A stretch of 5,396 nt of DNA from an uncultured Phycisphaerales bacterium (GTDB lineage Bacteria; Planctomycetota; Phycisphaerae; Phycisphaerales; SM1A02). The notes below the pieces were generated by a model that saw only the letters and a list, made by a program, of their open reading frames with translations, had not been told where the DNA came from and searched no databases. Made by a program: the position numbers and the translations under genes. Below, piece after piece: positions 1 through 5,378 of the stretch; within the stretch, counting starts at the first letter, position 1, and each line of letters starts with the position of its first letter. The stretch lies in assembly GCA_946886375.1 (NCBI GenBank), contig CAMPIL010000253.1, positions 1-5,396 on the forward strand. Reading direction: 5' to 3'.

Positions 1-255
1 CGCCATCAGTATTCCGGTGCGCACGTGCTTGTAATGCGTGAACAGTTTCTCCACCACCATCACGTCAGGCTTCAATTCATCCAGAAGTTGCGAGAGATCA
101 TCAAAGAGTTGCGCGAGGCGATTGGCCATCGGCGTCTTGGATTGCAATCGAAACACCCCCGCCTCCACCAGTCGCGGCTCGATCTGATTCGAAGCCAGAT
201 CAACGCAACCATATCCAGTCAGGCTCAGTCCGGGATCGATGCCAAGGATTCGCAT
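1..255 (-). CDS. ruvC: Crossover junction endodeoxyribonuclease RuvC, N-terminal part (runs off left edge)
   Basis: RuvC is the Holliday-junction resolvase that cuts four-way DNA junctions, with RuvAB, during recombinational repair in the cytoplasm. Read on the minus strand from the ATG at 255-253, the window gives 85 codons with no stop. The protein begins MRILGIDPGLSLTGYG, the classic RuvC opening with first catalytic Asp at residue 7. The second acidic residue is Glu69 in VVEKLFTHYKHVRTG, matching E. coli Glu66 in 'IEQVF'. RuvC is usually about 160-180 aa, so roughly half is missing beyond position 1, including the C-terminal catalytic aspartates. The start fits the family exactly. The only SD-like sequence is a weak AGGCGG inside the end of the upstream ABC gene, whose stop lies 17 bases before. 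The tight spacing suggests co-transcription with that gene. The family call is firm. Confidence 0.95.
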   Translation of the reverse strand, partial: MRILGIDPGLSLTGYGCVDLASNQIEPRLVEAGVFRLQSKTPMANRLAQLFDDLSQLLDELKPDVMVVEKLFTHYKHVRTGILMA

Positions 256-272
256 GCGCGTTGATGCACCGC

Positions 273-1028
273 CTATTTCGAACCGTTGTTCCGCATAATG
301 TCGGATTCCAACTCCCCATCGCGCAGGCGAATGACACGCTGGCATCGGTCGGCGACGCGCTCATCGTGGGTGACGACGATGATGGTCAAGCCGGAATTAT
401 GCAGTTCCGTGAGCAATTCCAGAATCGCTGTGCCGGTCTTGGAGTCGAGGTTGCCGGTTGGTTCATCGGCCATGATGATGGCGGGATGGGTCACCAGCGC
501 CCGGGCAATGGCGACGCGCTGCTGCTGTCCGCCGGAGAGTTCGCGCGGCCGGTGCGACAGGCGGTCGCCCAATCCCACGATGTTAAGTTTCTGGATGGCG
601 CGCTCGCGCCGCACGTGCTTGTTCACGCCCTGGTAGAACAGCGGCACTTCAACATTCTCGACGATGTTCAGTTCGCTGATGAGATTGAACGCCTGAAACA
701 CGAAGCCGATCTTCTGGCCCCGCACCCGGCTGAGTGAATCATCATCCATTTGGGCGACATCGCTGCCGTCCAGCAGATACTCGCCGCTGGTCGGCCGATC
801 GAGGCAGCCGAGGATGTTCATGAGCGTGGATTTCCCGGAACCCGATGCGCCCATGATGGCGACGTACTGCCCGGGTGCAATGGTCAGGTCGATGCCGCGC
901 AAAGCCTCTACCAGCACCGATCCGTCGGGCTTGTAGTAGGTCTTGGTGATGCGGCGCAGGTCGGCGGCCGCCGATCCGTTTCGATCGGCGTGGCCATTGC
1001 GGGCGATGGGTGAATGGCCGGAGTTCAT
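273..1028 (-). CDS. ABC transporter ATP-binding protein, MacB/LolD type
   Basis: This is a cytoplasmic nucleotide-binding subunit that hydrolyses ATP to drive a membrane partner of the MacB/LolD/FtsE class (lipoprotein release, peptide or drug efflux). From the ATG at 1028 it is 251 aa. Visible motifs, in order, are an aromatic A-loop (KTYY, residues 29-32), Walker A GASGSGKST (60-68), the Q-loop in FVFQAFNLI (Gln112), signature LSGGQQQR (164-171), Walker B AIIMADEP with catalytic Glu189, D-loop TGNLDS and H-loop His221. The FQ-FNL-NV-PL-Y-G pattern is typical of the MacB/LolD branch. All catalytic residues are intact. The first ~23 residues are a poorly conserved, polar extension before the ABC fold. 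The frame stays open up to 1172, but starting there would overlap trpE, so the ATG at 1028 is preferred. A TACAAT hexamer lies 12 bases before it. No permease or membrane-fusion gene is in the window; ruvC follows directly, so the substrate cannot be inferred. Confidence 0.93.
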   Translation of the reverse strand: MNSGHSPIARNGHADRNGSAAADLRRITKTYYKPDGSVLVEALRGIDLTIAPGQYVAIMGASGSGKSTLMNILGCLDRPTSGEYLLDGSDVAQMDDDSLSRVRGQKIGFVFQAFNLISELNIVENVEVPLFYQGVNKHVRRERAIQKLNIVGLGDRLSHRPRELSGGQQQRVAIARALVTHPAIIMADEPTGNLDSKTGTAILELLTELHNSGLTIIVVTHDERVADRCQRVIRLRDGELESDIMRNNGSK

Positions 1029-1040
1029 CGCAACAGCCGA

Positions 1041-1046
1041 ATTGTA
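1041..1046 (-). promoter_or_regulatory. Putative -10 box TACAAT for the ABC ATPase gene
   Basis: On the minus strand this reads TACAAT, five of six matches to the bacterial -10 consensus TATAAT. It ends 12 bases before the ATG at 1028, so a start site about 7 bases downstream would leave a leader of only some 5 bases. No good -35 hexamer is seen at 16-18 bases upstream. Its place in the short divergent region and close consensus match support it; there is no direct evidence of activity. Confidence 0.45.
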
Positions 1047-1091
1047 GCGTGCCGCACCGACGGGGTTGTCCGGACCTCCCAAGCCATGCGG

Positions 1092-1097
1092 TACACT
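1092..1097 (+). promoter_or_regulatory. Putative -10 box TACACT for trpE
   Basis: TACACT keeps the key A2 and T6 of the -10 consensus and ends 10 bases before the trpE ATG at 1108, which would leave a leader of roughly 4 bases. The nearest -35-like sequence is TTGTCC at 1066-1071, but its 20-base spacing is too long for a classical sigma-70 promoter. No Shine-Dalgarno sequence lies between this box and the ATG, consistent with near-leaderless expression. A trp attenuator or leader peptide cannot fit in so short a leader. Confidence 0.4.
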
Positions 1098-1107
1098 GCG
1101 AACTCTC

Positions 1108-2694
1108 ATGCGAATGATGGACCTGCCGACATTTCGCACGCTGGCCTCGCAAGGCACGGTCATCGCTCTCACACGGCGCTTGATGAGCGATCAACTGACG
1201 CCGGTGCTTGCCTATCGTCGGCTGGTGGCCCCGGATGAGCGCACCGCCCCGAGTTTCCTGCTGGAATCAGTCGAGAACGGCGCTTCCGTGGGCCGGCACT
1301 CGTTCCTGGGCGCGCAGCCTGCGATGGAAGTGATCGCGCGCCGCAACGAAGTCACCGTGCTCGATCACCGCCTTGGCACACGATCGGTGCTTCATCATCC
1401 AGTTCCGCTGGGCGTGCCGCGGCAATTGACAGGCGAGTGGAGAGTCGTCCCCGATCGCGCAGCAGGCGCGCTGCGGCGATTCACCGGAGGGTGGGTCGGC
1501 TACGCGGGATACGACACCATTCGATTTCAGGAACCGCGCAAACTGCCGTTTGCGACCGCACCAAACGATGACCGCCGCCTGCCCGACATGCACTTTGGCC
1601 TGTATCGCCAGGTCGCGGTGTTCGATCACGTGGAGAAGGTGCTGTACGCGGTCAACCACGTCGTGCTTGCGGAGCATTCATCGGCGGATGAAGCCTATCG
1701 CGCGGGTTGCGAGGAACTGGATCGATTCGTCGATCGGCTGGAAGCGCACGCCGCGATTCCACTGCCGCCGGGCAGCGTTGATCTTGATCTCGCGGGTTTT
1801 CCGCATGTGGCGATGCAATCCAACTTCACGCAGTCGCAGTTCGAGCACGCTGTGTGCAGCGCCAAGGAATACATCGCAGCCGGCGATGCGTTTCAGATCG
1901 TGCTGAGTCAGCGATTCGAGCGCTGCACTGTCGCTGATCCGTTTGAAATCTATCGCGCGCTTCGCATCGTCAATCCCAGTCCGTACATGATCTATCTGCA
2001 GGCGCATGGATCGATTCTGGTTGCTTCAAGCCCGGAGATTCTCTGCCGCGTCGAAGACGGCGTCGTTACCAACAGGCCATTGGCGGGCACGCGCAGACGC
2101 GGCACGACGGCCCAGCACGATGAATCGCTGGAGCGCGAGTTGCTTGCGGATGACAAGGAACGAGCCGAGCACGTGATGCTGGTCGATCTGGGCCGCAACG
2201 ATCTTGGTCGGGTCTGCGAAACCGCCTCGATCAAACTGGATCGGATCATGGAAGTTGAGCGGTACAGCCACGTCATGCACCTGAGTTCAACGCTTACAGG
2301 CCGCCTGCGCCACGGTCTGGACTGCTGGGACGCCCTGCGCAACACGTTGCCCGTGGGAACTGTCAGCGGCGCGCCCAAGGTGCGGGCCATGCAGATCATC
2401 GATGAACTTGAGCCGACCAGGCGCGGGCCGTACGCCGGCGGCATCGGCGCGGTGGGATTCAATGGCGACATGGACATCGCTCTGGCCCTGCGCACCATGG
2501 TCATTCCGACAGGTGAAATCGGCGACACGCCAAAAGTTGAAGGCGCCGGACCGACTTGGACGGTTCACGTGCAGGCCGGAGCAGGAATTGTCGCCGATTC
2601 CGTGCCCTCGGCGGAGTATCAGGAGACGGTCAACAAGGCGGCCGCGCTGGCCCGGGCAATCGATCTCGCCGAGGCTGCGTTCGAGCCGGGCTGA
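1108..2694 (+). CDS. trpE: Anthranilate synthase component I (TrpE)
   Basis: TrpE converts chorismate to anthranilate, the first committed step of tryptophan synthesis, using ammonia delivered by the TrpG glutaminase. The 528-aa protein has an N-terminal Anth_synt_I_N region (about 25-190) with the LLES motif at 51-54, part of the tryptophan feedback site, and ESVENG-GRHSFLG after it. The chorismate-binding domain spans about 240-515, with QIVLSQRF (263-270), NPSPYM (289-294, another feedback-site element), ASSPE (306-310), RPLAGTRRRG (323-332), VDLGRNDLGRV (359-369), HVMHLSSTLTG (388-398), PVGTVSGAPKVRAM (415-428) and QAGAGIVADS (489-498). LLES plus NPSPYM favour TrpE over PabB. Length is normal. 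A polar stretch of about 15 residues (468-483) before the QAGAG strand looks longer than usual. The frame opens upstream to a TTG at 1066; ATG 1108 is preferred because of the -10-like box between them, and ATGs at 1114 and 1117 are alternatives. No trpG is adjacent. The gene is divergent from the ABC ATPase. Confidence 0.95.
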   Translation: MRMMDLPTFRTLASQGTVIALTRRLMSDQLTPVLAYRRLVAPDERTAPSFLLESVENGASVGRHSFLGAQPAMEVIARRNEVTVLDHRLGTRSVLHHPVPLGVPRQLTGEWRVVPDRAAGALRRFTGGWVGYAGYDTIRFQEPRKLPFATAPNDDRRLPDMHFGLYRQVAVFDHVEKVLYAVNHVVLAEHSSADEAYRAGCEELDRFVDRLEAHAAIPLPPGSVDLDLAGFPHVAMQSNFTQSQFEHAVCSAKEYIAAGDAFQIVLSQRFERCTVADPFEIYRALRIVNPSPYMIYLQAHGSILVASSPEILCRVEDGVVTNRPLAGTRRRGTTAQHDESLERELLADDKERAEHVMLVDLGRNDLGRVCETASIKLDRIMEVERYSHVMHLSSTLTGRLRHGLDCWDALRNTLPVGTVSGAPKVRAMQIIDELEPTRRGPYAGGIGAVGFNGDMDIALALRTMVIPTGEIGDTPKVEGAGPTWTVHVQAGAGIVADSVPSAEYQETVNKAAALARAIDLAEAAFEPG

Positions 2695-2716
2695 TCGCGT
2701 TTCTCATCCAGCCCGG
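2686..2716 (+). terminator. Inverted repeat at the trpE stop, possible terminator
   Basis: CCGGGCTG (2686-2693) is matched by its exact complement CAGCCCGG (2709-2716), an 8-bp GC-rich stem around a 15-base loop. Alternatively, GAT and ATC extend the stem past one bulged C. It overlaps the last trpE codons and the TGA at 2692-2694. No T-run follows (next bases are GCGATCAAG), so it is not a canonical intrinsic terminator. It may act as a transcript 3'-end stabiliser or be chance in GC-rich DNA. Confidence 0.35.
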
Positions 2717-2788
2717 GCGATCAAGCCGATGGCGAGGGCTAGACTTGCGATCCTGGCATGGCCGCGGTATTTGGGATGACGAGACGCG

Positions 2789-4597
2789 ATGGCGCGAAAA
2801 GTCTTTCGATCATTGACGCGTTGGGGAACACACCTGCACCTGCAGCGCGATTGGTACCTCATCATGATCGCGGCCATCATCGGCCTGGTCATGGGTACGG
2901 TGGCGATGGCATTCATCATGCCCCTGCACTGGATTGAGCAATGGGTGGCCACCGCCAATCGCGATCTGCTGTTCTGGCTCATTCCAGTTGCGCCGATCGT
3001 CGGCGCGCTGCTGACGGGCCTCGTGCTGGCCGTGCTCGGTGAAAAGGGCCAGGCTCCTGGCGTTTCTGCGGTGATGTACTCCATTCACCGCAAGAAATCT
3101 CGAATGGAACTGCGAATCGCGCTGGGCAAATGGATCGCATCCACGCTGACGATCGGTTCGGGCGGATCGGCCGGCGCTGAAGGACCAATCGTCACGATCG
3201 GATCGGTGATTGGCTCGAACATCGGTCGCGTCTTCCGGGCCAATACTCAGAACACGGCCACCCTGCTGGGGTGCGGTGCCGCGGCGGGAATCGCGTCCGT
3301 CTTCAATGCGCCGTTTGCGGGCATCTTTTTCACGCTGGAAATTCTGCTGCGCGATTTTTCGCTGCGCACTTTCACGCCCATCGTGATCGCGGCTGTCATT
3401 TCCTCGGCGTGGACGCGCGGCATGGTCGGCGACCAGCCGCTGTTCGGGGTCGGACCGGCGTTTTTCACCGGCCAAAGCCAGTTCACCGTCTGGCAGGTTC
3501 CCGTGTATCTCGGGCTGGGCCTGGCGTGCGGCGTCACCGGCGCAATGTTCACCCGTGGGCTCACCCTCAGCGAAACACTGTTCCGGCGCATCCGCGCGCC
3601 GCTCATCCTGAAGCCGGCAATCGGCGCGGCCGCGCTTGGATTGATTGGCCTTGTGTATATGTTGTGGGCCGGTCCAGCCTCGCGCGCGATGCCGGAGTTC
3701 TACGGCAACGGATATCCGGTGATCACGCAAATGCTCGATCCTGCTTTCTACTACGATTCAGGCAACGCGCTGAAGCCCGGTTCGTTGTTCGCGCTGATTG
3801 TGGCGATTGGCACGCTGAAATTGATCGCCACGTGCTTGACAATTGGCTCGGGCGGCTCCGGCGGGTTGTTTGCGCCGTCGCTGCTGCTGGGCGCATGCGT
3901 TGGTGGCGCGTTCGGCTACGTCGCCGCCGCGCTCGGCTGGTTTCCTGGCGCTACACCGGCACATTACGCATTGGTCGGCATGGGCGCGATGATCGCAGCG
4001 ACCGCGCACGCGCCGCTGACCGCCATTCTGCTCGTCTACGAAATCACCCAGAGCTACAGCATCATCCTGCCCTTGATGTTCGCCGCAGTCATCAGCACGA
4101 TCGTTGGACGATTGGTGTATCCGGAGAGCGTGTACACCGTGAAACTCTCCCAGATGGGGGTGCGGGTTGGCACGCTCAGCGATCTGACGATTCTTCGCCG
4201 ACTCTCGGTGCATGATGTTCCATTGGTTCCTGCGGTGCTCGTGCATACCAATCACTCCGCGCAGCGTCTGCTGGAACTGAGTGAAAAGCATCTGGTGCGC
4301 GATTTCGTGGTGGTGGACGATCGCGATCGATACATCGGCATGGTGACGGGCGCGGACTTGTCCGCCGCGCTGGTCTATCGCGAGGCCATTCCACTTCTTC
4401 AGGTACACGAGATGCAGCGCGTTGACCTGCCCACGGTCACCATGGATGAATCGCTTGACCTTGTGCTGGACAAGTTTTCCAAGCACGACGCCCACAGTCT
4501 GGCCGTGCTGGACGGCAACGACGGCCGCAAGGTTCGCGGCTTGATCACGCGGGTGCGGTTGATGGATCGTTACCAGGCCGCGCTGGCGCGTGATTGA
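2789..4597 (+). CDS. CLC-family anion channel or transporter with C-terminal CBS pair
   Basis: This is an integral membrane protein of the CLC superfamily, which moves Cl- or related anions as channels or as anion/H+ antiporters. It is 602 aa, with a multi-helix CLC core at about 22-455 and two cytoplasmic CBS domains (about 472-530 and 538-600) that commonly bind nucleotides and modulate CLCs. Signature elements are GSGGSAGAEGP (123-133) with gating Glu131 (E. coli ClcA Glu148), NAPFAGIFFTLE (173-184), GSGGSGGLFAP (353-363) and Tyr449 in PESVYTV (ClcA Tyr445). Ile185 occupies the position of ClcA's proton glutamate Glu203, and the usual GSGIP filter motif reads APGVS (89-93). The combination suggests a non-canonical coupling or anion preference. 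The in-frame TGA at 2777-2779 makes ATG 2789 the first ATG start. No strong SD is visible. trpE ends 94 bases upstream and rnpA begins about 14 bases downstream. Confidence 0.93.
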   Translation: MARKVFRSLTRWGTHLHLQRDWYLIMIAAIIGLVMGTVAMAFIMPLHWIEQWVATANRDLLFWLIPVAPIVGALLTGLVLAVLGEKGQAPGVSAVMYSIHRKKSRMELRIALGKWIASTLTIGSGGSAGAEGPIVTIGSVIGSNIGRVFRANTQNTATLLGCGAAAGIASVFNAPFAGIFFTLEILLRDFSLRTFTPIVIAAVISSAWTRGMVGDQPLFGVGPAFFTGQSQFTVWQVPVYLGLGLACGVTGAMFTRGLTLSETLFRRIRAPLILKPAIGAAALGLIGLVYMLWAGPASRAMPEFYGNGYPVITQMLDPAFYYDSGNALKPGSLFALIVAIGTLKLIATCLTIGSGGSGGLFAPSLLLGACVGGAFGYVAAALGWFPGATPAHYALVGMGAMIAATAHAPLTAILLVYEITQSYSIILPLMFAAVISTIVGRLVYPESVYTVKLSQMGVRVGTLSDLTILRRLSVHDVPLVPAVLVHTNHSAQRLLELSEKHLVRDFVVVDDRDRYIGMVTGADLSAALVYREAIPLLQVHEMQRVDLPTVTMDESLDLVLDKFSKHDAHSLAVLDGNDGRKVRGLITRVRLMDRYQAALARD

Positions 4598-4599
4598 GG

Positions 4600-4605
4600 T
4601 ACGAT
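4600..4605 (+). promoter_or_regulatory. rnpA: Putative -10 box TACGAT giving a leaderless rnpA transcript
   Basis: TACGAT matches the -10 consensus at four of six positions, including T1, A2 and T6. It is followed by exactly six bases and then the GTG at 4612, so transcription would begin at or next to the start codon. It lies between the CLC stop (4597) and rnpA, where no Shine-Dalgarno sequence is present. No clear -35 is seen. The spacing is the same as for the TATCAT before the 5295 ORF. Confidence 0.4.
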
Positions 4606-4611
4606 CTGATC

Positions 4612-5025
4612 GTGCCGCCACCTTCACAACGCCGCCTGTATCCGCGCCGAATGAGGCTCAGCGGCAGCGCTCAATTCGAGAAGGTGTACGCGGCAAAAAC
4701 TCGCGCGAGCGCGGGTCCCCTGCTCGTGTATGGCATCCCGAATGACCTCAACCACATGCGACTTGGGCTGGCGGCGCCGCGACGCATCGGCACCGCCGTG
4801 ATTCGCAATACAATCAAGCGGAAGTTGCGCGAAGCGTTCCGACTGCAACCGCACGAGTGGTCGGAACTAGGCCGCGGCTATGATGTGGTGATCAACGTTC
4901 GACCGCACGAGCCGCTGAGCACGAAGGAATACCAGCGCGACCTGCTGAGTGCGGTGAAGAAACTGCATGCGACATGGATGAAGAGGTCTCAAACGCAACC
5001 AACGCCGGATCGGCCGGAACGGTAG
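4612..5025 (+). CDS. rnpA: Ribonuclease P protein component (RnpA)
   Basis: RnpA is the small basic protein that assists the RNase P RNA in trimming the 5' leader from precursor tRNAs. From GTG 4612 it is 137 aa, close to the family norm. The opening is basic (QRRLYPRRMRLSGSAQFEKVY, residues 6-26), as is typical. MRLGLAAPRRIG (49-60) matches the conserved GL-V-K-G strand region. AVIRNTIKRKLREAFR (62-77) is the RNR RNA-binding box, and YDVVINVRP (90-98) is the conserved central strand. The C-terminal ~15 residues are a polar tail. Starts are ambiguous: TTG at 4594 overlaps the CLC stop, and ATG at 4651 would trim the basic N-terminus. GTG 4612 is preferred because a -10-like TACGAT sits six bases before it. 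The gene is followed by yidD, its usual partner, but no rpmH precedes it. Confidence 0.93.
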   Translation: MPPPSQRRLYPRRMRLSGSAQFEKVYAAKTRASAGPLLVYGIPNDLNHMRLGLAAPRRIGTAVIRNTIKRKLREAFRLQPHEWSELGRGYDVVINVRPHEPLSTKEYQRDLLSAVKKLHATWMKRSQTQPTPDRPER

Positions 5026-5030
5026 GCCCC

Positions 5031-5258
5031 ATGGCGCGGGTTCTGGTGTGGGGCGTTCGCCTATACCAGGTGACTTTGGGACTGGTCATGGGCGGCCACT
5101 GCCGCTTCTTTCCATCGTGCTCGGAGTATTCCGTTGAAGCGCTGCGCACGCACGGAGCGATGAAGGGATCATGGTTGACGGTTCGCCGGATTCTGCGCTG
5201 CCATCCGTTCGGCGGGCACGGATTCGACCCCGTGCCGCCGGCGAAAGAGCATCTCTGA
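5031..5258 (+). CDS. yidD: Membrane protein insertion efficiency factor YidD
   Basis: YidD is a small membrane-associated protein thought to assist YidC/Sec-dependent insertion of inner-membrane proteins. From ATG 5031 it has 75 aa, the usual family size. An N-terminal amphipathic segment (VLVWGVRLYQVTLGLVMG, 4-21) precedes the diagnostic HCRFFPSCSEYSVEALRTHG (23-42), then KGSWLTVRRILRCHPFGGHG (45-64) and FDPVP. The three conserved cysteines (24, 30, 57) are present. An in-frame ATG at 4974 would overlap rnpA by 52 bases and add 19 polar residues, which do not resemble the family. ATG 5031, five bases after the rnpA stop and preceded by a weak GGTAGG, is preferred, but the longer form cannot be excluded. 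The gene is very probably co-transcribed with rnpA. yidC, the common next gene, does not appear immediately downstream. Confidence 0.9.
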   Translation: MARVLVWGVRLYQVTLGLVMGGHCRFFPSCSEYSVEALRTHGAMKGSWLTVRRILRCHPFGGHGFDPVPPAKEHL

Positions 5259-5270
5259 ACTCCAGCGGCC

Positions 5271-5282
5271 CTGCGATCGCAG
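5271..5282. repeat. Perfect 12-bp palindrome CTGCGATCGCAG
   Basis: This site reads identically on both strands and contains the octamer GCGATCGC. It lies in the gap after yidD and directly abuts the TATCAT hexamer at 5283, so it would fall in the spacer of any promoter for the 5295 ORF. It could be an operator half-core, a methylation or other short genomic motif, or chance. With no loop it is not a good terminator hairpin. Confidence 0.4.
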
Positions 5283-5288
5283 TATCAT
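5283..5288 (+). promoter_or_regulatory. Putative -10 box TATCAT before the 5295 ORF
   Basis: TATCAT matches TATAAT at five of six positions and is followed by six bases, GCGAGC, then the ATG at 5295. This spacing would give a leaderless message and is identical to that of the rnpA box. No recognisable -35 lies 16-18 bases upstream. The box is the best evidence that something is expressed from 5295. Confidence 0.4.
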
Positions 5289-5294
5289 GCGAGC

Positions 5295-5378
5295 ATGCCA
5301 CGCAAGTTTCCCCCAGCCATTCTGTCCTTTGTACGCAATTACGGCGAGCACGGATCGGAGATGAAAGGCTTTGTGTAG
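5295..5378 (+). CDS. Short ORF of 27 codons, possibly a truncated gene
   Basis: The ORF begins MPRKFPPAILSFVRNYG, continues to EMKGFV and ends with TAG at 5376-5378. It is basic and then mixed in charge, with no membrane segment or signal peptide. The opening MPRKFPP-I--FVR-N resembles, from memory, the first residues of a family of phage-type HNH endonuclease-associated proteins, which run much longer; if so, this is a broken or prematurely stopped remnant. A close -10-like TATCAT argues for a real start. A second ATG at 5382, just after the TAG and preceded by AGGA, could begin another gene that leaves the window. This is not recognised with confidence and could be spurious. Confidence 0.3.
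   Translation: MPRKFPPAILSFVRNYGEHGSEMKGFV

Noticed and set aside
261..737. Plus-strand frame of 158 codons opposite the ABC ATPase
   Set aside because: Antisense to Walker B and the signature motif; no recognisable protein features.
1029..1172. 48-residue N-terminal extension of the ABC ATPase frame, starting at 1172
   Set aside because: It overlaps the trpE start and promoter region on the other strand, carries no ABC-domain sequence, and an ATG at 1028 with a -10-like box suits the gene better.
1992..2528. Minus-strand open frame of 178 codons opposite trpE
   Set aside because: Ser/Arg-rich antisense frame with no conserved motif; trpE coding is unambiguous on the plus strand.
2745..2773. 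Possible CLC promoter TTGCGA, 17 bases, TATTTG
   Set aside because: The spacing is ideal but the -10 matches consensus poorly and lacks A at position 5 and T at position 6. TAGACT at 2740-2745 is an alternative, but the ATG 12 bases after it is out of the CLC frame.
2758..2788. Upstream ATGs at 2758 and 2776 as CLC starts
   Set aside because: Both are out of frame with the CLC coding sequence, and an in-frame TGA at 2777-2779 blocks any longer form.
2810..3730. Minus-strand open frame of 306 codons opposite the CLC N-terminal half
   Set aside because: Arg/Asp/His-rich composition with no domain signature, explained by GC-rich codon bias on the opposite strand.
3271..4215. Open plus-strand frame of 314 codons inside the CLC gene
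   Set aside because: It is rich in Arg, His and Trp with no recognisable domain, as expected for an alternate frame of GC-rich DNA, whereas the CLC frame has full family motifs.
4319..4333. Tandem GATCGCGATCGAT as a possible repeat or binding site
   Set aside because: It lies within the coding sequence of CBS domain 1 (DDRDRYIG) and is explained by Asp-Arg codons.
3758..4627. Minus-strand open frame of 289 codons opposite the CLC gene
   Set aside because: Low-complexity Arg/Gln/His composition and no motif; it is antisense to a well supported gene.
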